From Noviherbaspirillum aridicola (lineage in GTDB: Bacteria > Pseudomonadota > Gammaproteobacteria > Burkholderiales > Burkholderiaceae_D): DNA of 64,000 bases. The stretch spans positions 124,001-188,000 of the forward strand of contig NZ_BPMK01000002.1 of NCBI RefSeq assembly GCF_019656455.1, given 5' to 3'. Positions 27,681 to 36,223 of the stretch are shown here, piece after piece (the first letter of the stretch is position 1; each line of letters opens with the position of its first letter). Made by a program: the position numbers and the translations under genes. Below the pieces are notes generated by a model that was not told the DNA's origin, made no database searches, and saw only the letters and a list, made by a program, of their open reading frames with translations.

Positions 27681-28109
27681 TCAGTCCTGCGGCAGGACGC
27701 TGGCCGGATCGGGTTCGCCGTCGAAGTATTTTTGCAGGCAGGCAGCGAAAATGCCGCCGCTGCCCGCTTCCGCCTGCGAGAACAGCGTGAGGCAGGAATG
27801 GAACTTGAGATCGTCGGGATACGGAAAGATGTCGGAGGCCTTGCGCGCCGGGGCGGCGGCGGCCAGCGCCGCGCACTCGCGCAGGCGGGCGCCGAGCAGG
27901 GGATGGGCGAGATAGGCGCGCGCTTCCTCGAGCGAGCCGATCGCGAAGAAGCGCGCCGTGTCGCTGCGGCCGAGACCGGCCAGCTGCGGAAAGATGAACC
28001 ACATCCAGTGGCCGCGCTTGCGTCCGGCGCGAAGTTCGGCGAGCACCTCGTCATAGACCGGCGCCTGCGCCTTCACGAAGCGGCGCAGCGAAAACGGATC
28101 GTCATCCAT
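27681..28109 (-). CDS. DUF1810 protein
   Basis: A 142-aa cytoplasmic protein of the DUF1810 family (relatives of calpastatin-like YcgL-type annotations). Typical segments are DPFSLRRFVKAQAPVYDEVL, KRGHWMWFIFPQLAGLG and KFHSCLTLFSQ. The function is unknown. ATG 28109 lies one base after the stop of the upstream 93-aa gene, so they are coupled. The phytochrome start follows 71 bp after its stop. Confidence 0.87.
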   Translation of the reverse strand: MDDDPFSLRRFVKAQAPVYDEVLAELRAGRKRGHWMWFIFPQLAGLGRSDTARFFAIGSLEEARAYLAHPLLGARLRECAALAAAAPARKASDIFPYPDDLKFHSCLTLFSQAEAGSGGIFAACLQKYFDGEPDPASVLPQD

Positions 28110-28110
28110 G

Positions 28111-28392
28111 CTAGTCCGACCGCTGCCCCTGGCCGAGAACGCGCATCAGCGCTTCCTTGCCATGCATGTTGAGCTGGCGCTCGAGCTGCATCGCGGCCTG
28201 CGACTCGGTGCCCGCCGGCCCGCTGGTAATGCGCCTGCCGGACGAGCGTTCGGTGACGGCCCAGCCGCCGCGCTTGTCGTAGAGCCAGGCGTGCAGGATG
28301 AACTGCAGTTCTTCGAAGCCGGCGATGCGGATCTCTTCGCCCAGCAGTTCCTGCGGCTGGCCGAATTCGTTCTGGATGAGGAATTTCTGCAT
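28111..28392 (-). CDS. Small hypothetical protein (93 aa)
   Basis: Not recognised. It is a soluble mixed alpha/beta protein starting MQKFLIQNEFGQPQELLGEE, with a conserved-looking FILHAWLYDKRGGWAVTE segment and no cysteine. Codon use and composition look like a real protein, and the stop is one base from the DUF1810 start, which supports a two-gene unit. No strong ribosome site is visible before ATG 28392. Confidence 0.65.
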   Translation of the reverse strand: MQKFLIQNEFGQPQELLGEEIRIAGFEELQFILHAWLYDKRGGWAVTERSSGRRITSGPAGTESQAAMQLERQLNMHGKEALMRVLGQGQRSD

Positions 28393-28496
28393 GGAGATAG
28401 AGAGTGCGGCGGCGCGCGCATGGTTCCGGGAACAAGGGGTGCGGGACCCGGCTCGGAACCGATGGCGCGCGCGTGCGCGATGACAGGTGATGAAGG

Positions 28497-29687
28497 ATGA
28501 ATGATCGGGCGAATCGGGAATGTATCATCGTCGGCGCCTTCGACCGGCACAATTTCGGCGACCTGCTGTTTTCCCATATCGCGCCCGCCGCGCTCGGCGG
28601 CGCGAAGCCGGTCTTCGCCGCCGCCGCGTCGCGCGACCTGCGGCCGTTCTCCGGTCCGCTGACCCGCTCGCTCGCCGGGCTTGCGCCCGGGGCGGCGGAT
28701 ATCATCCACGCCGGCGGCGAGATATTGTCGTGCACCGCATGGCAGGCGGCGGCGATGCTGCTGCCGCCCGGGGAGGCAAGCGCCGCCATCCGGTACCTGG
28801 AAGCGGACGATGCGCGGCGCGACAGCTTCATCCGCGAGACCCTGGGGCGCGACGCGGCCGCGCCCTATGTCGCCGGACGCGACCTGTTTCCGCAGGCGCG
28901 CGCCATCGTCTTCTGCGGCGTCGGCGGCATCGGCCTGGAGGACGACGACGCCATGCGGCGGGAAGTCTGCGCGCAGCTACGGGACGCGGACTTCATCGGG
29001 GTGCGGGACCGGCGTACGCTGGCGCTGCTTCAGCGGGAAGGCGTGCCGGCCAGGCTGATGCCGGATCCGGCGGTGCTGCTGCGCGAGCTGTGCGGGCCGC
29101 GCGTCGTCCGCCACGGCAGGGCGGGGGAATGCGCGGCGCTGCGGCAGGCTTTTTCCGACGGCTACCTGGCGGTGCAGTGCAGCGCGGACTTCGGCGACGA
29201 CGCCACGCTCGACATGCTCGCGCAACAGCTCGACCTGCTCGCGCGCGACACCGGTCTCGGCGCCGTGCTGTTCCGCGCCGGCGCGGCGACCTGGCATGAC
29301 GACCCGGAGGTCCATGCGAGGCTGGCTGCGCGGCTGCGGCAATGCCGGGCGCGGATCTTCCAGTCGCTCGACGCATTCGACATCTGCGCGCTGATCGCCG
29401 GCAGCGCGGGTTATTGCGGCAGCAGCCTGCACGGCCGCATCGTGGCGATGGCCTATGGTCTGCCGCGCGCGAATCTCTGCCCCCCGCCGTGCGACGCCGC
29501 CGGCAAGACTGCGGCCTTCGCCGCGGCCTGGGATGCCGGCCTGCCGGGCGCGGTATTGCCGGCACAGCTGGCGGCCGCGATGAGCGATGCGCTGGCGCTT
29601 CCGCCGGCTGTGTTGCGCGAGGCCGGGGCAACGGCGGCCGCGGAATGCCGGCGCGCCTTTGATGCAATCCGAACGCTGCTCGCCTGA
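28497..29687 (+). CDS. Polysaccharide pyruvyl transferase family protein
   Basis: A 396-aa enzyme of the CsaB/WcaK type, which adds pyruvate ketals from phosphoenolpyruvate to sugars of surface polysaccharides. It starts with CIIVGAFDRHNFGDLLFSHI, contains HAGGEILSCT and VFCGVGGIGLED, and ends the catalytic core with YCGSSLHGRIVAMAYGLPRANL, the characteristic SLHG motif. Divergent from the 93-aa gene. It may modify the glycan made by the 16.3-23.8 kb locus, but it is 5 kb away and separately transcribed. Confidence 0.85.
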   Translation: MNDRANRECIIVGAFDRHNFGDLLFSHIAPAALGGAKPVFAAAASRDLRPFSGPLTRSLAGLAPGAADIIHAGGEILSCTAWQAAAMLLPPGEASAAIRYLEADDARRDSFIRETLGRDAAAPYVAGRDLFPQARAIVFCGVGGIGLEDDDAMRREVCAQLRDADFIGVRDRRTLALLQREGVPARLMPDPAVLLRELCGPRVVRHGRAGECAALRQAFSDGYLAVQCSADFGDDATLDMLAQQLDLLARDTGLGAVLFRAGAATWHDDPEVHARLAARLRQCRARIFQSLDAFDICALIAGSAGYCGSSLHGRIVAMAYGLPRANLCPPPCDAAGKTAAFAAAWDAGLPGAVLPAQLAAAMSDALALPPAVLREAGATAAAECRRAFDAIRTLLA

Positions 29688-29748
29688 GCCAAAACTCGCG
29701 CTGCCCGTGCCGGTCTGATCATGTCATCGCCCCGCTGTCGACATCACA

Positions 29749-31737
29749 ATGACCAAAATATTCTTTGCCGGCACCATTTTCTGTAGCGCCTTCCTGCTGT
29801 TTCTCGTACAGCCCCTGATTTCCAAGCAATTGTTGCCGTGGTTCGGCGGATCGGCGGCGGTGTGGGGCAGTTGCCTGGCCTTCTTCCAGGCGGTGCTGCT
29901 CGCGGGCTATGCCTATGCCGACTGGGTCACGCGCCGTCTCGACGGGCGCCGGCAGGCGCTGCTGCATACCGCGCTGCTGGCACTCAGCCTGCTGTGCCTG
30001 CCCATCATCGCCGACCCGGGCTGGAAACCGGCCGGCGGCGAGGACCCGACGCTGCGCATTTTGCTGATGCTGGGCGCCACCATCGGCCTGCCGTATTTCC
30101 TGCTGTCGACCACCGGCCCGCTGGTGCAGGGATGGGTCAGCCGCACGCTGCCCGACGCGCGGGTCTACCGTTTCTACGCGCTGTCCAACGTCGCCTCGCT
30201 GGCGGCGCTGCTCGGCTATCCCTTGCTGCTGGAGCCGAGCGCACGTCTCGCGCAGCAGGCGTGGATCTGGTCCGGGCTCTACGTGGTGTTCGTGCTGCTG
30301 TGCGCCGCCTGCGCGTGGCGGGCGATGCGCGCGCCCGCCTTGCCCGCGCCCGCGGCACATGAAGACGCGGTGGCGCCGCGCGCGGCGCACTATCTGCTGT
30401 GGCTGCTGCTGTCGGCCCTCGGCAGCTGGCTGCTGCTCGCGGTGACCAATCACATCACCCAGAACATCGCCTCGGTACCCTTCCTCTGGGTGCTGCCGCT
30501 GTCGCTGTACCTGCTCAGCTTCATCCTGTGCTTTGAAAGCGACCGCTGGTATCGCCGGGCAATCTTTCTGCCGGCCGGCGCCGCGGCGCTGCTGCTGTGC
30601 GCATGGGGGCTGCAGGACCCGCGGCTGGGTTTCGACATCCGCGTCGCCGTGCCGCTCTACGGCGGCGGGTTGTTCCTGCTGTGCATGTTTCTTCACGGCG
30701 AACTCGCGCTGATGCGGCCATCCGCGCGCTATCTGACCCGCTTCTATCTGTGCATGTCGCTCGGCGGCGCCATCGGCGGCATCGCGGTGGGCCTGCTGGC
30801 GCCGCGCCTGCTGCCCTCGTACTATGAGCTCGGCATCGGGCTGGCCGCCGTCGCGGTGCTGGCGATGTTCGTACTCGGGCGCCGGCCGCCGCTGGTGCTG
30901 GCATCGCTGCTGCTCGCCGCCGCCTGCGCGTGGCTGCTGCAGGTGCAGGTCAACCGGGACATGGGCGCGGCGCGGCAGATCGCCCGCAATTTCTACGGCA
31001 GCGTGCGCACGCAGGATACGCTGCGCGGCGTCGACAGCGTGCGCGGCCTCTATCATGGTTCGATCCGCCATGGCGAGCAGTATCTCGCGCCGCACCGGCG
31101 CGGCGAACCGACCAGCTATTACGGCGAGAAAAGCGGCGTCGCGCGCGCCATCCGCGCATTCGATCGGCCGGGCCTGCGTGTCGGCGTGGTCGGACTCGGC
31201 ACCGGCACCCTGGCCGCCTACGGCAAGCCGGGCGACGTGTACCGCTTCTACGAAATCAATCCGCACGTGATGGCGCTGGCGCGGGACGAATTCTCCTTCC
31301 TGCGCGACAGCCCGGCCCGCATCGAAACCGTGCTCGGCGACGCGAGACTGGCGATGGAGCGCGAGGCGCCGCAACAGTTCGATGTGCTGGCGGTGGATGC
31401 GTTTTCGGGCGACGCGATACCGGTGCATCTCGTCACCCGCGAAGCCCTGGCCATCTACCGCCGGCACCTGAAGCCCGACGGCATCCTCGCCTTTCATGTG
31501 ACCAACAAGTTCCTGTCGCTGTCGCCGGTGGTGCAGGAGCTGGCCCGCGACCAGGGGCTGCACGCGGTGCGCATCGTCGACGATGGCATGGATACCACCG
31601 GCCACCGCACCGACTGGGTGCTGCTGAGCGCGCGCATGCCGGCGGCGCTGGCCGACGCCGGCGACGCCATCCCGCAGGTCCCCGGCCTGGCGGTATGGAC
31701 GGACGACTTCAACAACCTGTTCCAGGTACTCAAGTAG
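29749..31737 (+). CDS. Fused membrane (MFS-like)/spermidine synthase-like protein
   Basis: A 662-aa protein. The N-terminal part (about 1-420) has roughly 10-12 hydrophobic helices. The C-terminal part (about 450-650) is a spermidine-synthase-fold methyltransferase-like domain with VGVVGLGTGTLAAYG, RFYEINPHVMALA, VLGDARLAMERE and DVLAVDAFSGDAIPVHL. Such fusions are common, but polyamine synthase activity has not been shown for most of them. Start at ATG 29749 without a good ribosome site. The last 8 bp overlap the convergent VOC gene. Confidence 0.86.
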   Translation: MTKIFFAGTIFCSAFLLFLVQPLISKQLLPWFGGSAAVWGSCLAFFQAVLLAGYAYADWVTRRLDGRRQALLHTALLALSLLCLPIIADPGWKPAGGEDPTLRILLMLGATIGLPYFLLSTTGPLVQGWVSRTLPDARVYRFYALSNVASLAALLGYPLLLEPSARLAQQAWIWSGLYVVFVLLCAACAWRAMRAPALPAPAAHEDAVAPRAAHYLLWLLLSALGSWLLLAVTNHITQNIASVPFLWVLPLSLYLLSFILCFESDRWYRRAIFLPAGAAALLLCAWGLQDPRLGFDIRVAVPLYGGGLFLLCMFLHGELALMRPSARYLTRFYLCMSLGGAIGGIAVGLLAPRLLPSYYELGIGLAAVAVLAMFVLGRRPPLVLASLLLAAACAWLLQVQVNRDMGAARQIARNFYGSVRTQDTLRGVDSVRGLYHGSIRHGEQYLAPHRRGEPTSYYGEKSGVARAIRAFDRPGLRVGVVGLGTGTLAAYGKPGDVYRFYEINPHVMALARDEFSFLRDSPARIETVLGDARLAMEREAPQQFDVLAVDAFSGDAIPVHLVTREALAIYRRHLKPDGILAFHVTNKFLSLSPVVQELARDQGLHAVRIVDDGMDTTGHRTDWVLLSARMPAALADAGDAIPQVPGLAVWTDDFNNLFQVLK

Positions 31738-32149
31738 GCTGCGGCACGACCACCATCCAGTTCATGCCGTAGCGGTCGGCGACCGAGCCGAAGCAGGGCG
31801 AGAAGAAGGTTTTCCCGAGCGGCATCTGCACCTGGCCGCCGTCGGCGAGCTTGTCGAACAGGCGCCTGGCCTGCGTCTCGTCGGGCGCGCTGATCGACAG
31901 CGCGAAGCCCTGGAACGACGGCGCCTGCGCGGTGCAGCCGTCGGACGCCATCACGATGCTGTCGCCGATCCGGAATTCCGCGTGCATGATCTTTTCGTCG
32001 AAGCCGTCGGGAATCATGCCGGGCGGCAGCGGGTCGGGGCAGTCGCGAAAACGCATCATCACCGGCACCTCGGCGCCGAGCGACTCGCGGTAAAAGGTCA
32101 GCGCTTCCTCGCAGCGGCCGTGGAAGAACAGATAGGCTTGGACTTGCAT
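31730..32149 (-). CDS. VOC-fold (PhnB/glyoxalase-like) protein
   Basis: A 139-aa protein of the PhnB/3-demethylubiquinone methyltransferase-like VOC group. It starts MQVQAYLFFHGRCEEALTFY and has KIMHAEFRIGDSIVMASDG, FALSISAPDETQARRLFDKL and FFSPCFGSVADRYGMNWMV. These usually bind a metal and occur as dimers; the substrate is unknown. GAGGAG precedes ATG 32149. Confidence 0.9.
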   Translation of the reverse strand: MQVQAYLFFHGRCEEALTFYRESLGAEVPVMMRFRDCPDPLPPGMIPDGFDEKIMHAEFRIGDSIVMASDGCTAQAPSFQGFALSISAPDETQARRLFDKLADGGQVQMPLGKTFFSPCFGSVADRYGMNWMVVVPQPT

Positions 32150-32278
32150 GGCTTTCTCCTCTGAAGACCGAAACCCCGCCGGGCGCGGGACTGCGCCGCG
32201 GCCGTTTCATCCCGGACGACGAACGGCGGCGTCCGAAATCGACAGCAGGGAGGAGAATTTTTTGGGAGCCGCGCCGCG

Positions 32279-33223
32279 CTACGACATCCCCTCGGCCAGC
32301 GCCTGACGCGCCATCTCGAGCGCGCCCTCGAAGGATATCGCCGCCGCGATGAACAGATTGTTGTGGCAGAACACCGCATCCTCGACGCCGGTCACCGCCG
32401 CCAGTTCGTCGCCGCGCAATCCGGCCCACGATGCCGGCAGGTCCTTGCGCGCCTTGAAGCTGTCCGCTGCCACCGGTACGGTATGCAGCATGTGGCGGCG
32501 GTCCGGGATGCTGTAGCTCATCACGAACACGACTTCCGGCATTTCATTGCGCACCACGCCCGACCAGGGCAGCGCGCCATTCTCGAGGAACAGCAGCTGC
32601 CCGCCCTCGAGCCGCCGCGCCTGCCGGACCTGGTCGATGGCCAGCAGCGCGCCGACGCGGTACTTGACCGCATTGATGATGATTTCGCGGATGAAGGCCA
32701 TCGCCCGGCGGAACTGGTTGAGCCGGAATTCCTCGGCCGCTTCCACGCTGCCCGCCATCTGGTCGTCGATCCAGGTCGGATTGAAACCCGACACCACCGC
32801 GGACAGGCCGTAGCCCCCCGGTGCATTTCTCGCCGCGCCGGTATCGGCCATGTCGAGGTACTGCACCAGGTCGCCGTCGATGGCCCAGGCGATTTCCTGC
32901 GCCCGTTCCGGCGTCAGTTCCTGGGCACAGCATTCATGCGCGAGCTGGGCGACGCAGCGCGCCCCGTATTCCTTCCAGACCAGGCCGGCGCTGGCGTACA
33001 CCACGCCGTTCTGGCGCGCGCCGCTGAAGCCTTTCTGGTGATGGTCGAAGCGGCCGGTCGCCGGGTCCCAGATGCCGCCCACGTCCACCGCGAAGTCCGC
33101 GGCTTCGATGCGGTCGGGATCGCGGGTGCGGACCAGTTCGCTCGCGGGGAAGACGATATCGAGCACGGCGACGGCCCAGACGTCGTCGGCGTGGAATTTT
33201 CCTGAGTGGGTGGCAATGATCAT
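32279..33223 (-). CDS. MYG1-family DHH-like metal-dependent hydrolase
   Basis: A 314-aa protein of the MYG1/GAMM1 family; characterised members are DHH-fold RNA exonucleases. Metal-binding motifs HSGKFHADDV (about 6-15), DVGGIWDPATGRFDHHQ (about 47-63) and a later GDLVQYLDMAD region are intact. The product is likely cytoplasmic, and the bacterial role is not known. The upstream flank carries no obvious ribosome site. The 128-bp gap downstream to the VOC gene shows no terminator with a U-run. Confidence 0.88.
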   Translation of the reverse strand: MIIATHSGKFHADDVWAVAVLDIVFPASELVRTRDPDRIEAADFAVDVGGIWDPATGRFDHHQKGFSGARQNGVVYASAGLVWKEYGARCVAQLAHECCAQELTPERAQEIAWAIDGDLVQYLDMADTGAARNAPGGYGLSAVVSGFNPTWIDDQMAGSVEAAEEFRLNQFRRAMAFIREIIINAVKYRVGALLAIDQVRQARRLEGGQLLFLENGALPWSGVVRNEMPEVVFVMSYSIPDRRHMLHTVPVAADSFKARKDLPASWAGLRGDELAAVTGVEDAVFCHNNLFIAAAISFEGALEMARQALAEGMS

Positions 33224-33340
33224 CGGCAGGCAAGCAAGGTGGGGGCGTCAGCCGGTATGACGCCGGCCGCGCGCGGGAGATTCCGCGACAAGCATAGCGG
33301 GGATGGCGTTTTCCTGCTGAAGCCGCCGCCGGCCGCCGGG

Positions 33341-33583
33341 TCAGCTCGCGGCCGCACCGATCGGCACCACCTTCCCGCGCGCGTCGTCGCGGCGGACGAC
33401 AGGCAGATCGGAATCGGCTTCCCACAGCAGATCGCACAGCGCGCGCACCTCGCGCGCCTCACGCGCCAGGTCCCGCACCGACTGCAGTCCGAGGGCGTCC
33501 GCCCGCGCCGCCTCCGCTTCGAGCAGACGGGCGAGGGTGGACAGGTGTTCGGCGATGGTCCGGGTGCTGAGCGTGTTCGCCAT
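33341..33583 (-). CDS. Small hypothetical protein (80 aa)
   Basis: Not recognised. It is a mostly helical, soluble protein: MANTLSTRTIAEHLSTLARL, then a Glu/Ala-rich amphipathic stretch with coiled-coil character (about 15-50). ATG 33583 has AAGGAACCGAG upstream, the main evidence for it. A longer in-frame version from 33697 is less likely because its extra N-terminus is Pro/Arg-rich. Confidence 0.5.
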   Translation of the reverse strand: MANTLSTRTIAEHLSTLARLLEAEAARADALGLQSVRDLAREAREVRALCDLLWEADSDLPVVRRDDARGKVVPIGAAAS

Positions 33584-33949
33584 CTCGGTTCCTTGCATGG
33601 TCGGTCGTTGCACTCCCCTGGCGCGGCCAGGGGCGGTCGGCGCGTCCGGATGGTGCGAAAACATGGTCAGCCGGCGCGATGTCGCCGGTGCTTGCAAGGG
33701 CCGTGCCGCCGCGAGCGCAGGCGGCGTTACAAAAACTTATGTCCTTTCATTAAACCAAATCAATCATGCTCTGTCGTATCTCCGCTGCCGGCTTCCATGC
33801 GGTCCTTTCCCGACATCCGGCAGCGGCACGCGTGCCTCCGTCCTGCCGTGCAAGCCACGGGCAGTGAAGACCGCATCCACTCATCGTCCGCGACCGCCGG
33901 CATCATTCCGATGCGGCGAGCGGATCTGTTCATCAATGGGAGATTTGCT
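33584..33949. other. Divergent intergenic region, 366 bp
   Basis: No convincing gene. The left half is GC-rich. A stretch at 33727-33785 is strikingly AT-rich for this window (it includes ATTAAACCAAATCAATCATG) and is the likely promoter area for one or both flanking genes. On the minus strand TTGATT and ATAAGT are 17 bp apart, a weak sigma-70 pair. Confidence 0.4.
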
Positions 33950-34453
33950 ATGAAAAAGGATACGACGGGCGTCCTGCGCCAGTATGTAACCGATACCGGG
34001 GTCCGCTCCGCGCGCCAGGTCGCGACCGACTTCGACGAGGTGGCCCGCGCGCTGCCGCCCGAGGCCGTCACCGACGGGCTGTCCGAGGCCTTCCGCTCCG
34101 ACCAGACGCCGGCTTTCGAGGAGCTGCTGCAGCACTCCTTCGAGCAGGGCGATCCGCGGCAGCGTGCGAACATGCTCGGCCGGCTGCTCGACGCCGCCGG
34201 CCCGCAGGTCCTGCATGCGCTGCGGGAGAGGGGCGTGCTGCCGCCGCAGGTCGATCGCGATGCCGCCCACCGTCTGCGGCCGCAGGCCGTGCACGAGATC
34301 GCCGGCGTGGCCAGCAGGGAGAACCCCGCCCTGATCGACGATATCAGCAGCTGCTATGCGACCGATCCCGCGCTGGCCCGGACCCTCGGCGGCGCGGCCC
34401 TGAACGTGGCCCTGCAGAAGATCGCGCAGCGGCTCTGGCAGGCGGCCTGCTAG
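33950..34453 (+). CDS. Hypothetical protein (167 aa)
   Basis: Not recognised with certainty. It is a soluble helical protein: MKKDTTGVLRQYVTDTGVRS, then repeated acidic helices (ATDFDEVARALPPEAVTDGL, FEELLQHSFEQGDP) and a C-terminal TLGGAALNVALQKIAQRLWQ helix. Related small helical proteins occur in Burkholderiales next to stress genes, but I assign no function. GGGAG precedes ATG 33950. The last 4 bp overlap the convergent 32-aa membrane-protein gene. Confidence 0.7.
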   Translation: MKKDTTGVLRQYVTDTGVRSARQVATDFDEVARALPPEAVTDGLSEAFRSDQTPAFEELLQHSFEQGDPRQRANMLGRLLDAAGPQVLHALRERGVLPPQVDRDAAHRLRPQAVHEIAGVASRENPALIDDISSCYATDPALARTLGGAALNVALQKIAQRLWQAAC

Positions 34454-34548
34454 AGCCAGCCGAACAAGGCCAGCAGCAACAGGCTGAGGAGAATGGAGAC
34501 GACGATCGAACCGAGGCAGCCAAGCTTGTTTGAGAAGAAAAAGAACAT
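34450..34548 (-). CDS. 32-residue membrane protein
   Basis: A tiny frame: five or so aromatic/polar residues (MFFFFSNKLGC) followed by one hydrophobic helix (SIVVSILLSLLLLALFGWL). It starts 7 bp after the stop of the alpha/beta-hydrolase gene, with AGGAG overlapping that stop as ribosome site, so it reads as the second gene of that operon. Its composition is unlike the antisense frame. Too short for most gene finders. Confidence 0.6.
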   Translation of the reverse strand: MFFFFSNKLGCLGSIVVSILLSLLLLALFGWL

Positions 34549-34555
34549 GCGGTGA

Positions 34556-35695
34556 TCACTCCTGTGCGGGTCGTTCCGGTGTTCTGCCGGCGGCGCCGGC
34601 CCTGTCGGCGAGTTCCGCGATGGCATCGGCCACCTGCACCGGTGCCTCGAGCGGAAGATAGTGTCCGGCGCCGGCGATGATTATCCGGTCGGCGCCGCGA
34701 ATCATGCCGGCGAGGCGTTCCAGCGTCGCCGGCCCCACCAGCCGGTCGCGCTCGCCGCCGATCACGCGCGCGGCGACCGGAATGCGCGGCGGCGTCTTGC
34801 TTTCGTCAAAGCGCAGCATCGCCCGCAGACCCCTGGCCAGGATGGCCGGCTTGTTTCTCAGCCCGGAGCGCACCACCAGCTCGACCTGCTCGCGGCTGGC
34901 CGCCCGCCCCATCGCGCACAGCCGCACCGCCAGATGCAGGAAACCGCTCGCATAGCCGAGCAGGCTCAGCAGCCAGGCCAGCGGCCACAGCAGCAGGGCA
35001 AACAGCAGCAGCGGTTCGAGCAGCGGCCAGCGCAGCATGCGCAACAGGCCGGCACCCGCCGCGCCCGCCAGCGGCGACGCGAACGGCGCACTCATCATGA
35101 CGATGCCCTTGACCCGGCGCCCCTGCAGGTCGGGATGGAGGCGGCACAGGCTCAGTATCATCATGCCGCCGATGCCGTGGCCGACCACGACCACCGGCTG
35201 CTGGCCCGCTTCGTCGATGACGCGGCGCAGATCCTCCGCCATTCTGACCACGCTGTAGCCGCCGTCGGCGGGTGGACGCGACCGGCCCACGCCCGGCAGG
35301 TCCCACAGCAGCAGGCGGTAGCGTTCCGAGAGCCTGCGCCTGACCGCCTGCCATGCGCGCAGATCCATGCCCCAGCCCTGGGTGAGCACGATGGCCGGCG
35401 CGCCTGCCGGGCCGTCGAATTCCACGTGCAGCACACTGCCGTCGGGCGCCTGAATCTTCTTGCCGCTTCCGCCGCGCATCGCCGGCGGCGGCGCTTCGCC
35501 GCGCGGGAAGGTGGCCATCACGATGCAGCGTCCGCCCAGTGCCCACAGCACCATCGCCGCGCCCGCCCAGGCGAGGGCGGGATCGAGCGCGCCGCGCACC
35601 GCGGCCGCCAGCAGGGCGATGCCGCCCGCCAGCAGGGCCAGCGCGGCGAAACTGGCAAGCGTGCCGAACAGAAACGAAAGCGGCAGTGCGAACAT
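34556..35695 (-). CDS. Membrane-anchored alpha/beta-hydrolase lacking the nucleophile Ser
   Basis: A 379-aa protein. Two N-terminal membrane helices (about 1-55) anchor an alpha/beta-hydrolase fold: oxyanion region LTQGWGMDLRAW, LLLWDLPGVGRS, then VVVVGHGIGGMMILSL where GHSMGG is usual, so the nucleophile Ser is Gly (GGC instead of AGC). The acid region GGERDRLVGPATLE and the histidine GAGHYLPLEAP remain. A further hydrophobic insert (WPLLEPLLLFALLLWPLAWL) sits in the cap. With the nucleophile missing, hydrolysis is doubtful; binding or scaffolding is possible. ATG 35695 follows GGGGGAG. The 258-bp upstream gap holds a 9-bp inverted repeat (35774-35804). Confidence 0.82.
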   Translation of the reverse strand: MFALPLSFLFGTLASFAALALLAGGIALLAAAVRGALDPALAWAGAAMVLWALGGRCIVMATFPRGEAPPPAMRGGSGKKIQAPDGSVLHVEFDGPAGAPAIVLTQGWGMDLRAWQAVRRRLSERYRLLLWDLPGVGRSRPPADGGYSVVRMAEDLRRVIDEAGQQPVVVVGHGIGGMMILSLCRLHPDLQGRRVKGIVMMSAPFASPLAGAAGAGLLRMLRWPLLEPLLLFALLLWPLAWLLSLLGYASGFLHLAVRLCAMGRAASREQVELVVRSGLRNKPAILARGLRAMLRFDESKTPPRIPVAARVIGGERDRLVGPATLERLAGMIRGADRIIIAGAGHYLPLEAPVQVADAIAELADRAGAAGRTPERPAQE

Positions 35696-35953
35696 GCATC
35701 TCCCCCTGGCGCCACCGTCCGGCGGCATCTTGACCTTCCGATACGACTTGGGAGTCCCCGGGGGGTTCCTGCACCCGGCGTCGTGGCGCCGACTGGACGC
35801 CGGGGCAAGGGGCCCGCGGCCTCGTTTGTGCGCGTGGCGGAACGGACAGGGGAACGCTTGCGCGTGTGCTTCGCCCGCCCGTTCGGGGCAGGACAGGCGG
35901 GTTGCGTTTCAGGTCGGCGCCGCCGCGAAGAACCGCGGCGCGGCCGGGATCGG

Positions 35954-36151
35954 CTAGCGCTTCTTCGCCGGCAGCAGCGCCAGCGCCATCAGCGCCAGCA
36001 GCGAGAGCCCGGGAAAGATGGCCGCCGCGGCGCCGCCGATCGCGGCCCAGCCGATGAAGCTCCGGCCTTTCATGCGATAGGCGACCGCGCCGAGCATCAG
36101 GCCGACGGCCAGCGATTTCAGCGCGGTGAGCAGGATTTCGTCGGTGGTCAT
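35954..36151 (-). CDS. Small membrane protein (65 aa)
   Basis: Not recognised. Two hydrophobic helices (SLAVGLMLGAVAYRM and the IGWAAIGGAAAAIFPGLSLL region) separated by a short basic loop, with a PAKKR end. Probably an inner-membrane protein. No good ribosome site precedes ATG 36151. It lies 72 bp downstream of the lipoprotein gene on the same strand. Confidence 0.6.
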   Translation of the reverse strand: MTTDEILLTALKSLAVGLMLGAVAYRMKGRSFIGWAAIGGAAAAIFPGLSLLALMALALLPAKKR

Positions 36152-36223
36152 GTCAGGCAGCAGGAAAATCGGGAAAGCGGCGAGGATACCGCATCCCGCC
36201 GCCGCCTGTCCCCGGCCGCCGCT

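Noticed and set aside
35774-35804. A 9-bp inverted repeat upstream of the alpha/beta-hydrolase as a terminator
   Set aside because: No U-run on either side and it is in the 5' flank of the gene; function cannot be claimed.
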